DNA of 64,000 nt from the NCBI RefSeq assembly GCF_033118175.1, contig NC_083714.1:15872001-15936000 (forward strand), written 5' to 3'. Made by a program: the position numbers and the translations under genes. The notes under the pieces were generated by a model that ran no database searches, was not told the origin of the DNA, and saw only the letters and a program-made list of their open reading frames with translations. How positions within the stretch are numbered: position 1 is the first letter of the stretch; the number at the start of each line of letters is the position of its first letter. Origin of the DNA: Dama dama. Taxonomy: Eukaryota; Chordata; Mammalia; Artiodactyla; Cervidae. Positions 10,179 to 20,565 of this stretch are shown piece by piece.

Positions 10179-11625
10179 TGCACAGTCTCAGCATTAACTG
10201 CAGGGTTTTAATCTGTTCCACTTGTCATTTCCAGGGTGGTTCCCCCTTCTTTGTTTATTTTGGTTTCATCTGTTTGCAAGTCTCTTCAGTGTCTAATTTC
10301 CACCCTGACACAAGGGGGTGAAGGTGACCCCTTATTTAGACTCACTTGTTCAGTTGTCCAGTGGAGAGGGAGGGACACTGCAAACCAATACCACTGGCAT
10401 GTGTGGGGAGTGCCTGCAGTGGGTGGACAACACTTGATTTACCATAGCCCAAGGCAGCTTCTACTTCCCGGATTCACACTGCTCAGGCTTCAGGGTGCTC
10501 TGCAAGGGCAGTGTCCCAAGTGGGCCCTGCGTTTTGTGTACTTCCCAGGTCTAGGCTGCTCAGGTTCTCGGTTGCTCTGCCATGGCACAGACCCAGATGG
10601 GCTGTGTGCTTTGCTCCCTTCCCAGGTCCAAGCCACTCAGGCGACTGGGTGCTTGGTAAGTGCACTGTCCCAGGTGGGCCATGTGTCTGATGCACATCCC
10701 TGGTCCCAGCCACTTGGTTTCCTGGGTGGCCACAAAGTCACAGTCCCAGGTGTGCTGTGTATCTCCTTTGGAGAGCTGATCTCAGACTGTGACACTGCTT
10801 CATATATGAACTACCCGGGATCCTAGGAAGATGTAGTTTGGAGCTGCCAGCCTGCTCACAGTTTGGTGGAACATGCAGTTTCTGTGGCCGAGATTGCAGC
10901 CGCCCCTTACCTTCTGACTCTGGCTGTCACACACTTGCCTCTCTGCCTCTGGGGAGGGAGGGCCCTAAATGGCAGCTGGCTTGCTCTCCTTTGGTATTCA
11001 CTAAGGGCAAAATCCATTGTTTTGTGAGTGTGCCAGAGGTCACCATATGGGTCAGAGTCTTTCGTGGGAAAGGTCCTTTTTTTTTTCTTTGTGATCTCAT
11101 GGTTTGGGTTTCTATGTCACATTAGCTTCCTCAGATTGTCCTCAGGTCACTGAAGGCTGGTCCTTACCATAAGTATCAATGATGAAGCCTGCACCTCCCT
11201 GCCCAGCCCCCACTCGCTGCTGGCAGATGTGCAGCGTCTGGGCCACTTCTCCCCTGTCAGATGCAGTTAGGTACATATTCTGTAGTTTTTTCCCCCCAGT
11301 TATGTTGCCCTCAGAGGTTCCAAAGCTCCCCACAGACATGCTTGTGAGAGGGTTTTCTGTTGTGTGGAAACTTCTTCTCCTTCATGACTCCTTCCCTGGG
11401 ACAGGTCTGCATCCCTAAATCTTTTGTTTCTGTTTTTGTCTTTTATATTTTTTCCTACCTCATTTTGAAGAGATTGGGCTGTCTTTCTGGGTGCCTGGTG
11501 TCCTCCATCAGCATTCAGAAGTTGTTTTGTGGAAGTTGCTCAACATTAAAATGATCTTTTGGTGAATTTGTGGGGGAGAAAGTTGTCTTCCTGCCCTACT
11601 TTTCTACCATCTTGGGACTGCCGCC

Positions 11626-12541
11626 ATAACTTGTCTGCTTTAGTATAAGCAAAGAAATTTACTAAAAATGGTAAGTAGTATAACATTACCATGTTTAGTC
11701 TGAGGTAGTAGATAAAAAATATTTTGCATTTAGAACTGATGGTCCTACATTTCATAATTTTGCCTGTACACTGTGAGTGTGCAATGATGTTGTGTAAACT
11801 ATGATGATGTCTTCAGAATGCACAGTAATTTAAAAAGTTAACCCTAAAAAGCTACATTTTGGGGGTGGACTTACTTTTGATGAAATATAAGAATAATGCT
11901 TTAGAACATGAAATGCTATTTACCTCTAGATTAGAGGAAAACATGAGAATTACAGGAGAAAAGCAGGATTGGGAAAAGGAAGGAGTGACTTAAAATGGAC
12001 AGACTGATATATATATTACTAGTGTGTCACAGGAGAAAGATCACAAAAATTAAAAAACTTGGTGTGTAACCTCTGAGAGCTCTCACTCCAATTCTGCTAG
12101 TTGTACTATAGAATCTATACAAAAAATATAACCTGTATTATGAGCTGATTTTAGCTGATTGCTATTTGAGTTATACAGATAATGCTGTGGAATTTCAGAA
12201 GCTAGAGGGACCACTGTATCTTTGGTGAGCTCTAAAGAAAATGTGACTTAGAGAAAAAATACCATAATGCCAAGTTTTTAAAAGATAAAGAGAAATGTGA
12301 ATGTGTATGAAATGTTTTGCTTTATTTTTCTGCTGAGTGTTTTTTTGTCTATTTCTCTGAGTTATCAATCTAAGTCAAATAGTTTCTTTTATTAATGACT
12401 TAATAATGGAGCTCTAAAAAAAAAATAATGGAGCTCTTTCTTAATTTCAGATTATTCATACAAAGAAAAAAAAAAAGAAGCCCTTTCTAATCAAGATTCA
12501 CTCTATTGACTCAATAAATCCCAGTCTTACGGCCAAATGTT
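11626..12541. other. Non-coding stretch without recognised genes
   Basis: AT-rich sequence between the L1 5' end and the next Bov-tA. I see no extended reading frame and no recognised repeat family. It contains the small 14-bp direct repeat with A-run at 12402-12437. Confidence 0.5.
12402..12437. repeat. 14-bp direct repeat flanking only an A-run
   Basis: AATAATGGAGCTCT occurs at 12402-12415 and again at 12424-12437, separated by eight A. The structure looks like a target-site duplication around a bare A-tail, or a small local duplication. Confidence 0.85.
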
Positions 12542-12549
12542 AGATATGA

Positions 12550-12747
12550 AAGTGAAAGTGAAAGTTGCTCGCTTGTGTCCAACTCTTTGTGACTCCATGG
12601 ACAGTCCATAGAATTTTCTTGGCCAAAATACTGGAATGGGTAGCCTTTCCCTTCTCCAGGGGATCTTCCCAACCTAGGGGCTGAACCCGGTCTCCTGCAT
12701 TACAGGTGGATTCTTTTCCAGTAGAGCTACAAGGGAAGTCCAGTGTA
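12550..12747 (-). mobile_element. Bov-tA SINE
   Basis: Reverse-oriented Bov-tA with the usual GGGATCTTCCCAACC core near 12660 and a tRNA-derived end. It is flanked by AGATATGA at 12542-12549 and 12748-12755, a likely target-site duplication. Confidence 0.92.
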
Positions 12748-12829
12748 AGATATGAGTTTTATCAAATTGAATTTTTCTTTAAATGTTGAATACATTTTAT
12801 TTTGAATTGATTGTTTTCCTTAAATTGTT

Positions 12830-14470
12830 GTGTTGTTCAGTCCCTCAGTCATGTCCTACTCTTTGCAGCCCCAAAGAGTGCAGCACACCAGGCTTCCCTG
12901 TCCTTCAACATCTCCCATAGTTTTCTCAAACTCATGTCCATTGAGTCGGTGATGCCATCCAACCATCTCATCCTCTCATCACCTTCTCCCGCCTTCAATC
13001 TTTCCCAGCATTGGGGTCTTTCCTAATGAGTCAACTCTTCGAATCATGTGGCCAAATTATTAGAACTTCAGCTTCAGCATCAGTCCTTCCAGTGACTATT
13101 CAGGACTGATTTCCTTTAGGACTGATCTCTTTGCACTCCAAGGGTGTCTCAAGAGTCTTCTCCAACACCTCAGTTCAAAAGCATCAATTCTTCAGTGCTC
13201 AGCCTTCTTTAAGGTCCAGATCTCACATCCATACACAACTGCTGGAAAAACTATAGCTTTGACTAGATGGGCCTTTGTCACCAAAGTAATGTCTCTGCTT
13301 TTTAATATGCTATCTAGGTTCGTCATAGCTTTTCTTCCAAGGAGCAAGCGTCTTTGAATTTCATGGCTGCAGTCACCATCTGCAGTGATTTTGGAGCCCA
13401 AGAAAATAAAGTCTCTCACTGTTTCCATTGTTGCCCCATCTATTTGCCGTTAAGTGGTGGTATTGGATGCCATGACATTTGTTTATTTAATATTGAGTTT
13501 TAAGCTGGCTTTTTTCACTCTCCTCTTTTAGCCTCATCAAGAGGCCCTTTAGTTTCTCCTCACTTTATATCATAAGGGTGGTGTCATCTGCATATCTGAA
13601 GTTATTGATATTTCTCCTGGCAATCTTGATTCCAGCTTGTGCTTCATACAGCCAGGCATTTCACATGATGTACTCTGCATATAAGTTAAATAAGCAGATT
13701 GACAATATCCAGCCTTGACATATTTCTTTCCCAATTTGGAACCAGTCCATTGTTCCTTGTCTGGTTCTAACTGTTGCTTCTTGACCTGCATGCAGATTTC
13801 TCAGGGAGCAGATAAGATGGTCTGGTATTCCCATCTATTTAAGAATTTTCAACAGTTTTTTTGTGATCCACACAATTAAAGGCTTTAGCATAGTCCATGA
13901 AACAGAAGTAGGTGTTTTTCTGGAACTCTCTTGCTTTTTCTATGATCCAACGGATGTTGGCAATTTGATCTCTGATTCCTCTGCCTTTTTTAAATCCAGC
14001 TTGAACATCTGGAAATTCTCAGTTCTCATACTGTTGAAGCCTAGCTTGGAGAATTTTGAGCCTTACTTTGGTAGCATGTGAGATGAGTGCAATTGTGTGG
14101 CAGTTTGAACGTTCTTTGGCATTGCCTTTCTTTGGGATTGGAATGAAAACTGACCTTTTCCAGTCCTGTGACCACTGCTGAGTTTTCCAAATTTGCTGGT
14201 CTATTGAGTGCAGCACTTTCACAGCATCATCTTTTAGGATTTGAAGTAGCTCAACTGGAATTCCATCACCCCTACTAGCTTTGTTTGTAGTGATGCTTCC
14301 TTTGGCCCACTTAACTTCGCATTCCAGGATATCTGGCTCTAGGTGAGTGATCACACCATTGTGATTATCTGGCTCATGAAGATCTTTTTTGTGTAGTTCT
14401 TCTGTGTATTCTTGCCACCTCTTCTTAATATCTTCTGCTTTTGTCTTATATAGACATTCCATTATTGAAA
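12830..14470 (-). mobile_element. BovB (RTE) LINE, 5'-truncated
   Basis: A 1.6-kb BovB copy on the minus strand, with its 3' end at 12830 and its 5' truncation near 14470. It holds the C-terminal domain region and part of the reverse transcriptase, with stops and frameshifts. BovB is the horizontally acquired RTE-type LINE abundant in ruminants, and its 3' end is shared with the Bov SINEs. Confidence 0.92.
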
Positions 14471-14477
14471 CCCTCAA
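14019..14477 (-). pseudogene. BovB reverse transcriptase fragment
   Basis: A 152-codon open stretch on the minus strand matches the N-terminal part of the BovB reverse transcriptase. It includes KRWQEYTEELHKKD, the RGDGIPVELL segment and the FIPIPKKGN motif typical of RTE-type enzymes. It lacks the catalytic YADD-type box, which lies further downstream in the decayed part of the element. It is not a functional gene. Confidence 0.88.
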
Positions 14478-14532
14478 CTAGTAGCAAATTTTTTGGGTTT
14501 TATAACAGATTTTATTCTTATTAAAAAACAAA

Positions 14533-14650
14533 GTTCAGACACTTCCCTGTCAATTCAGTAGTTATGATTCTGCTCTTCCACTGTGGGGTTCAATCCCTGG
14601 TAAGGGAACTAAGGTCTCTCATGCTTGGTGGTAAGGTAAAAAAAAAAAGT
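14533..14650 (+). mobile_element. CHR-type tRNA-derived SINE
   Basis: Contains the CACTTCCCTG start, the GGTTCAATCCCTGGT B-box-like core and an A-rich tail (14639-14648), as in the CHR/CHRS family of Cetartiodactyla. Confidence 0.8.
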
Positions 14651-14652
14651 TC

Positions 14653-15078
14653 AGCCAATTAAATTGAAGTTCTAATTGGCTTTATTAGGCTCTTCACGAG
14701 TCAGACTGCATCCCACCTCGCAAACGGTGCTCTCAAGGGTTTTACAAGATAGAAGATTTTTATAGAAAGAAGGATGAGAAGAGGAACCTATTAGCAAAAG
14801 AAAAAATTGTTTTAGGCCAAAACATCTTTTTTGAGGGGGAGGGGAGGGAAATAAGGGGTTTAATCATGCAGATTGCCTCTTCTTCCTCTGAGGGGTGTAG
14901 AGGGCCCATGTGACAGGGGACCTCATTGGTGCTGACCAGAAAATTCTAGACTGGTTGGTTAAGAATACATTCTGGTGAAGGTCAAAGCTGCAATTATGTT
15001 AGTTGTTTAATCTACATTTGGTATCATGGGTTTTAGCACAAGTTGTTCCATTTTAGGCCTGTAATTTTCTCTTTAACA
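14653..15078 (-). mobile_element. Solitary retroviral-type LTR
   Basis: Read on the minus strand the segment starts TGTTAAAGAG at 15078. It has a TATAAAAA box at 14764-14757, an AATAAA polyadenylation signal at 14686-14681, and ends near GGCTGAAC. The roughly 75-bp spacing of TATA box and AATAAA and the total length of about 425 bp fit an LTR. No internal retroviral sequence is present on either side, so this is a solo LTR or truncated remnant. I cannot name the family. The 3' boundary abuts the A-tail of a CHR SINE. Confidence 0.55.
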
Positions 15079-15095
15079 TTCCTCAATCCAACATG

Positions 15096-15370
15096 CTACT
15101 ACTGCTGCTAAGTTACTTCAGTCATGTCCAACTCTGTGTGACCCCATAGGCGGCAGCCCACCAGGCACCCCTGTCCCTGGGATTCTCCAGGCAAGAACAC
15201 TGGAGTGGGTTGCCATTTCCTTCTCCAATGCGTGAAAGTGAAAAGTGAAAGTGAAGTCGTTCAGTTGTGTCCGACTCTTAGCGACCCCATGGACCGTAGC
15301 CTACCAGGCTCCTCCATACATGGGATTTTCCAGGCAAGAGTACTGGAGTGGGGTGCCATTGCCTTCTCCA
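15096..15370 (-). mobile_element. BOV-A2 dimeric SINE
   Basis: Reverse-oriented BOV-A2 (CTACTACTGCTGCTAAG start). It is flanked by a perfect 12-bp target-site duplication, CAATCCAACATG, at 15084-15095 and 15371-15382. Confidence 0.95.
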
Positions 15371-15382
15371 CAATCCAACATG

Positions 15383-16059
15383 ACCGTGCTACATATAGAA
15401 AAGTCAAGGGATGTGTTAGAATCTAATCTGTGATGTATTCATAAAACAAAGTGATTTTGACACTTGCACTGAGTCATAGAGATATTGTCAAATCTGGAAG
15501 ATGAGATTCTAGTTTTTTTTGTTGTTGTTTAGTTGCACTTTGGATGAAAGTATTCACCATGAATGAGGTTGTTTGGCTTTAAAATAACCTGTGGAGAGGA
15601 TTAGTAAGAAGCAAGAAGTTTTAAATACATTCATATTCTAAACGTGTGCTACCCATTTCATGAAAAGTTGGAAGTATGAAGTGTGTAAAAGGCTGAAAAT
15701 TATGAAATGATGAGAGATCATATTTGGAATATTCAGATGTTACAAACTATAGAAGTTTGAGAGTTTCCTATGCTAGTTGGCAGGCAGCATTTCCTGATTT
15801 CTGATGGTGTGATTTTTTTTATTAGTTCAGAGGCCAAAAATCACAAGCCTCTGAAATCAGTAAGAAGCCTTTTAAAGGTACATGCAAACTTCAGACTAAT
15901 TGACAGTAAACTTCCAGTAGAAGATGTCATGACCTAGGTATAGACAGTTATTTTAAAATTTAGAGAGTAATGATCTACAGATTATTACTATTACTACAGA
16001 TTATTATTAAAGTCAATTTTTAGATCAGTATCTAATATTATTCATAATGGTTCTGCTCT
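15383..16059. other. Non-coding stretch, nothing recognised
   Basis: AT-rich unique sequence with no long frame, no repeat family I recognise and no RNA gene. Confidence 0.5.
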
Positions 16060-16215
16060 GTCGTCCACAGACCATAGAGTGGGGATTTCCTGGGAACTTA
16101 TTAGAATAAATGAAAAATCTCAGACTCCATTCCAGACCTACTCAGTAAGCAGTCTGCATTTTAACGTCATCTCCAAATGATTCATTTGCACATTTAGCTT
16201 GAGAAACACTAATAT
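16060..16215 (+). mobile_element. MER5-type hAT remnant
   Basis: The order GGGAACTT..., CAGACTCCATTCCAGACCTA, CAGTCTGCATTTTAA and GAGAAACACT follows the MER5A/B non-autonomous hAT-Charlie consensus. It is old and diverged. Confidence 0.65.
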
Positions 16216-16445
16216 ATTGCAATATTCTAGAATGAAAAAGATTAAAATAATTAGTCCTTGGACAGATTAACTGCAGCTTTGACTATCATTGGCACTAACC
16301 ATCTGTCTCTAAAAGGAGAAAAAAGAGCTAAACTGAGATGTAAACTAGAATACCATCCTCTACTATCAATTGTAATCAGTGCTAGGATGCACCACCATTT
16401 CCTTAATGTAGGCCTATACTTGTTAGACATTAAAACCCCAATGGT

Positions 16446-16585
16446 AGGACTTCCCTGGTGGCCTACTGGTTAAGACTCTATGTGTCTACTGCAGGGGGCA
16501 TGAGTTTGATCCGTGGTCAGGGAACTAAGATCCTACATGCCATGTGATGTAACCAAATAATAATTACAAAATTAAAAATTAAAAA
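16446..16585 (+). mobile_element. CHR-type tRNA-derived SINE
   Basis: Starts GGACTTCCCTGGTGG, includes TGCAGGGGGCATGAG and GGGAACTAAGATCC, and ends in an A-rich tail. Confidence 0.88.
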
Positions 16586-17224
16586 ATGAAGAGCAGACTA
16601 CAAAAAAAAACATAGTATTGATGAACCCATGAATTGATATATAGTATGTTTGGCATATTTCTCTCAGGTCAGAGCTTTCTAAATTGTTCTTAGTGTATTG
16701 AGGGATTTGCTGGAGGAAGGAGAAATGCAGAGGGTCGAGGTCAAGGCTAGACAGAGAAATGGTAGGCAATCCCGTCTTTGGAGGCTGAGTGGATCTTCAG
16801 GACTTAGTATTTCCATTCCCTTGTTCAGAACATGCATAACAAACTCTTCTAATCAAAGATTTATGGATTTACATCAAAGATTTATGTCATAGTTTCTTTC
16901 AGATTTCAGGAGTATCATTTCTTTTAGACCCTTTCAGCTAACAGAACAAAGAAATAGTGTGTATACTCACATGCCATCCATTTGATTGTTTAATACAAAT
17001 AGACATGTATAACAGTATCAGGATTGTTGACCTGTACCCCTACAAGAAAGAACACTATCAACTAGATTACAGTGCTTTTTTCTTTTGCTTTTAGTCTTAC
17101 AAACTCCATTAATTTTTGAAGTTACTTAAGCCAGGGTATCTTAGTGAGGTGGTTTCATATGTTTGTAATATAATTAGATTGTTTAGTCAAATTCTGCATT
17201 CCATTCTTAATGTCAAAATCTTGT
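16586..17224. other. Non-coding stretch, nothing recognised
   Basis: No gene-like frame and no confident repeat assignment. A small duplication of ATCAAAGATTTATG occurs near 16853-16886. Confidence 0.45.
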
Positions 17225-17412
17225 GTGTGTGTTTTTTTTTTTAATATGCATACATTGATTCACTTTTTTTGTGCTGTAAGGTTCTTTGGGTCTTGACAAA
17301 TATGTAGTGTCATGTATTTACCATAACATCATACAGAATAGTTTCACTGAGCACGATCATCTTTAGGAATGGTGTAGGCCACACAAAACACACCAGTGGC
17401 TCCTAGTTTGTG
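17225..17412 (-). mobile_element. L1M LINE 3'UTR, left part
   Basis: The text around 17270-17350 (GACAAATATGTAGTGTCATG, CATCATACAGAATAGTTTCA) is the reverse complement of an L1M 3'UTR. The element resumes at 18451, so the sequence between them is a later insertion holding the FAM209 copy. Confidence 0.75.
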
Positions 17413-17419
17413 GCCTCTG
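17413..17419. repeat. Candidate target-site duplication, left copy
   Basis: GCCTCTG here and at 18451-18457. The right copy directly follows a short A-tail (18442-18450). The match is short, so chance cannot be excluded. Confidence 0.5.
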
Positions 17420-18450
17420 GTTTAATATCTTTCTTTCCCCCTTTGCTCTCTGCTCCACAGGGGCACATGACCCTGGGTCTGCTCCGCTCACCACAGTATC
17501 TGGATTCAACAAATGGAAAATAAAAATAGAAGATGAGCCCCTCTCCCAGTAGAGCACCAGGTTCAGAAAGAATACACTGACAAGGAGATGACATTCTGTC
17601 ACTCCCTGCCTCTTTTTCAATTGCCCACTGGAAATGTCCCTTTAAGCCCTACTCCCAGTTGACCCCCCCCACCCCCACCCCGCAAGCCTCCTTATCCTCT
17701 GCCTTGAAGTCATCACAACGGCCAGATGGATTCTGGCCAGGGTGGGGCCCTCTGTGACATCACCAAAGGCCTAGCCCTGCTTGGTCCTTAGTCTCCAGGT
17801 GCAAGGGCAGACCAGCACACCACCAGCCACTTCCTTTCAGCTCACTATGCGGTCTGTAATATGGTTCTTTTTCTGGCCTATGTGTGTGCCCTTTTTCTGT
17901 GCCTATGTGTTTTATGTTCTGAAAGATGAAGCTGTAGATCTCCCGGGGAAGGTGCCCTGTGGAAGGCACTTTTGAATTCGGCAGAATCAACCAGAGCATG
18001 CCCAAGGCTGGCTTGGGAGCAAGTCGCACTGGGTTTTTCTCCTCCCTGTGGTGTTGGTGATACTGAAGTTTCCAGGAGACAGTGACAAGGGTAAGATGTG
18101 CACTTGTCATGCCCATCAGGGCTGTTCATTTTGGTCTCCAGGACAGAAGAAAAAGGCTTTCCCCCGACAAAGACTATATGTTTGGTACCTTAACCCAGCT
18201 TGAGAGGGACCTTGTGAACTTTGTGTTCAGGGTGCGGAATCTGAAACTCACTGCTGCAACCACTGGTAACCACAAACGTCCCTATATAGAGGTTCCTGCA
18301 GACACACACAATAACATTACAATATATGAGGTATGGGGTGACAACGATGACTCGGATTGAGTGGATTTGTGTGTCAAAGTAGAAGAGGCATAGTTGAGTG
18401 CCAACAAACTGTATCCAAACTAATAAAACTATTCTGAAGCTAAAGAAAAA
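17420..18450 (+). pseudogene. FAM209 pseudogene: Processed pseudogene of FAM209
   Basis: The reading frame starts at ATG 17847 and the C-terminal end is at TGA 18358-18360, a span matching the roughly 171-residue length I recall for human FAM209A/B minus 2 bases. Recognisable blocks in order are a hydrophobic N-terminus, GKVPCG, QPEHAQGWLGSK followed by a second hydrophobic segment, then TLTQLERDLV, VRNLK and NNITIYEVWGD. FAM209 is a small membrane protein expressed mainly in testis. Two lesions break this copy: a TGA at codon 43 (17973-17975, probably from CGA) and a net 2-base loss near 18142-18165 that shifts frame. No intron interrupts the aligned region. An AATAAA at 18422-18427 is followed by an A-rich tail at 18442-18450, and GCCTCTG flanks both sides. 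This fits an LINE-mediated retrocopy inserted in an L1M. The 5' limit is uncertain because 427 bases precede the ATG, including a CRE-like TGACATCA at 17755-17762. Confidence 0.85.
18422..18427 (+). terminator. Polyadenylation signal of the FAM209 retrocopy
   Basis: AATAAA lies 62 bases after the FAM209 stop and 15 bases before the A-rich tail, as expected for a reverse-transcribed mRNA 3' end. Confidence 0.7.
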
Positions 18451-19150
18451 GCCTCTGATATTTTTTATTTGCTGTACAGTTTTACCTTTTCCAGAATGTC
18501 ATATAATTGGCATCATGCAGTGTGTAACCTTTCCCAGACTAGCTTATTTTATTTACTAATATTCATTCAGGTTTCATCCATTTATTTTTGTGATTTGATA
18601 GCTCATTTCTTTTTATTCTTGAGTAGTATTTTGTTATGTTGATGTACCATAGTTTGTTTATCCATTCATCTATTAAAGGACACTTTGGTTGCTTCCAATT
18701 TGTGTGTTTGTGTGTGTGTGTATGAGAGAGAGAGAGAATGAATTAAGCTGTTATAAAATTCATGTTCATGTTTTTGTGTGGGCATTAGCTTTCAAATCAT
18801 TTGGTTACCTATCTAGGAGCATAATTACTAGATCATGTGGTATGACAGTGTTTAGCTATATAAGAAATTGCTTCCAAAGTGACTGTATCATTTTGCATTC
18901 CCACTAACAATGAATGAGAGTTCCTGTTGTTCCTCATCTTTGCCAGTAATTGGTATTGTCAGATTTTTGTATTTGACCTTTACAATGAGTGTGTAATGGT
19001 ATCTCATTGTTTTAATTTCATCAGTCTACTTTAAACAGCTATCTTATTTCCATATTTCCATTGTAGCATTTCCATTGTGTTTTATTGCCGTAGATTCCTT
19101 GAGTGTTTTATCTTTAATCTGAGGTTTAAATAGATCTGCTGCTCAGCAAA
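18451..19150 (-). mobile_element. L1M LINE, right part (3'UTR into ORF2 end)
   Basis: Continues the L1M begun at 17225 (CCTTTTCCAGAATGTCATAT, then GTACCATAGTTTGTTTATCC and TTGCATTCCCACTAACAATG). The homology is clear to about 19030 and fades by 19150. Short (TG)n and (GA)n runs occur at 18700-18737. Confidence 0.85.
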
Positions 19151-19802
19151 ACTTCTGCTGGTGTTTATACCATCAGTTATTACTTTACTAAATTAGTTGT
19201 TGAATAATTTTTTCATGAAGGACTGATAACTTGAGATCATGTATATTGGAACAAATTTATCTTTAATTGAAAAACACTGACCACATTTTCTTTTCCTGAG
19301 TATTGCTTTGTCCACTAATGTTTAATGCCTCCACACAAAAGTTTAATTTCAGCATGAACTTCTCCCCTTTTTTGTTTGTTTTGATTTTCTTATATACATA
19401 CTAGATGTTAACCAAATCTGTATTAGTACCATTTGCAGTTGTACATTAACTCTGAAGTTTTACTTACAAGCATATATATATATTTTATCAGAATCTTGAC
19501 TTTATTATGTGTCTTCCATGGTTTTGAAAAACTATATGCTCATTATTCAAGTATTTTTATAGTCTGCCTCATCTCCGTTGAGATTCAAATGAATCCATTT
19601 ATATAATGTTAGAAAGAGGGAGTAATCATAAAATGTGTTGATATAGTTACTGAAGAAAATATATTTTAAAAATAACAGTAACAAAATATTTGCTAGCAAA
19701 ACTAATTTTCTCTCAGTGTGTTTTGTAACTATGAACGTCCAGATCCTCTTACATATAGTTTATAAACAGACCAGGTAAATTAGTAAGCATCTCAATCAAA
19801 CA
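19150..19802. other. Non-coding stretch, nothing recognised
   Basis: AT-rich sequence with no frame or repeat I can assign. It may include further decayed LINE sequence. Confidence 0.4.
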
Positions 19803-19803
19803 G

Positions 19804-20005
19804 AGTTTCCCTCATAGCTCAGTTGGTCAAGAATCCACCTGCAATGCAGGAGACATGGGTTTGATCCCTGGGTTGGGAATACCCCTGAAGAAGGAAATGG
19901 TAACCCACTCCAGTATTGTTACCCGGGGAATCCCAAGGACAGAGGAGCCAGGCTGGCTACCCATGGGGGTCATAAGAGTCAGACACAACTTAGCAACTAA
20001 ACCAC
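19804..20005 (+). mobile_element. Bov-tA SINE
   Basis: Forward Bov-tA: tRNA-derived head (TAGCTCAGTTGGTCAAGAAT), then the GATCCCTGGGTTGGGAA and CACTCCAGTATT blocks and the GTCAGACACAACTTAGCAAC end. Confidence 0.93.
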
Positions 20006-20329
20006 CAAACCACCAGTCAACCATAGATTTATTCTAATGTTTGGTTTTAACTAGTTTAACTTAGAGTCTTGTTACAGTTATCAACATTCTTGTTTTTCTG
20101 TCAGTAAAAAGAATGTGCTAGTTCTCTTGGGAGGAAGACAGTTTTAATCAATATTTTCCTATGCTTTTGATTTTCAAGAGAACAGAAATCTTAAACAAGA
20201 CACTTGTTTTCAAGTGTCTGGTACTGTGCCTAATGAATATTTTTCAAATTAATATGTTATCATTAGTAAAGTGTACATTCTGTTTACTTCCAACACTGAT
20301 TTAAAGTGATTTATGATAAAAGATAAATA

Positions 20330-20565
20330 TATTTGGGATTGACATGTACACACTGCTATATTTAAAATGGGAAGCCAACAAGGACTTGCTGTATAGCACA
20401 GGGAAATCTGCTGAATACTCTGTAACAACCTAAATGGGAAAAGAATTTGAAAAACAATAGATATATGTATAACTGAATCACTTTACTTTATACCTGAAAC
20501 TAATACAACATTGTTAACCAGTTAAACCCCAGTATTAAATAAAAAATTTAAAAAAGAAAATAAAC
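20330..20565 (+). mobile_element. L1 3' end, strongly 5'-truncated
   Basis: Contains the typical artiodactyl L1 3'UTR (AAGGACTTGCTGTATAGCAC, AAATGGGAAAAGAATTTGAA, TGAATCACTTTACTTTATAC) and ends AATAAAAAATTT. This is the only plus-strand L1 I recognise in the window. Confidence 0.88.

Larger units (their letters stand above)
1747..11625 (-). mobile_element. Ruminant L1 (L1_BT-like), composite and reaching its own 5' end
   Basis: Read on the minus strand, this copy starts at about 11625 with a CCAAGATGG-containing 5' end like that of mammalian L1s. It continues through a roughly 2-kb 5'UTR (about 11625-9100), an ORF1 region (about 9060-8200), ORF2 (about 8100-5806 and 3630-2110) and a 3'UTR ending in an A-tail (seen as a T run at 1757-1768). 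The reverse transcriptase box FADDMILYIENPKD is readable near 6010-6050. Frameshifts and stops throughout make it non-autonomous. It is split by a 5'UTR-only L1 insertion (3652-5784) and by a BovB fragment (9763-10178). Relative to the inner 5'UTR copy it lacks about 370 bp near 9268. Confidence 0.85.

Noticed and set aside
10236..10826. A 196-codon plus-strand frame
   Set aside because: The region is the 5'UTR of the outer L1 read antisense, matching the nested 5'UTR copy. There is no independent coding evidence.
17847..18360. An intact FAM209 gene using stop-codon readthrough or an unannotated intron
   Set aside because: A TGA and an independent frameshift both interrupt the frame, and the poly(A) tail with flanking repeats points to a retrocopy. 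No splice signals are needed to explain it.
19804..20005. tRNA-like heads in the Bov-tA and CHR elements
   Set aside because: These are tRNA-derived SINE heads with repeat bodies and target duplications, not functional tRNA genes.
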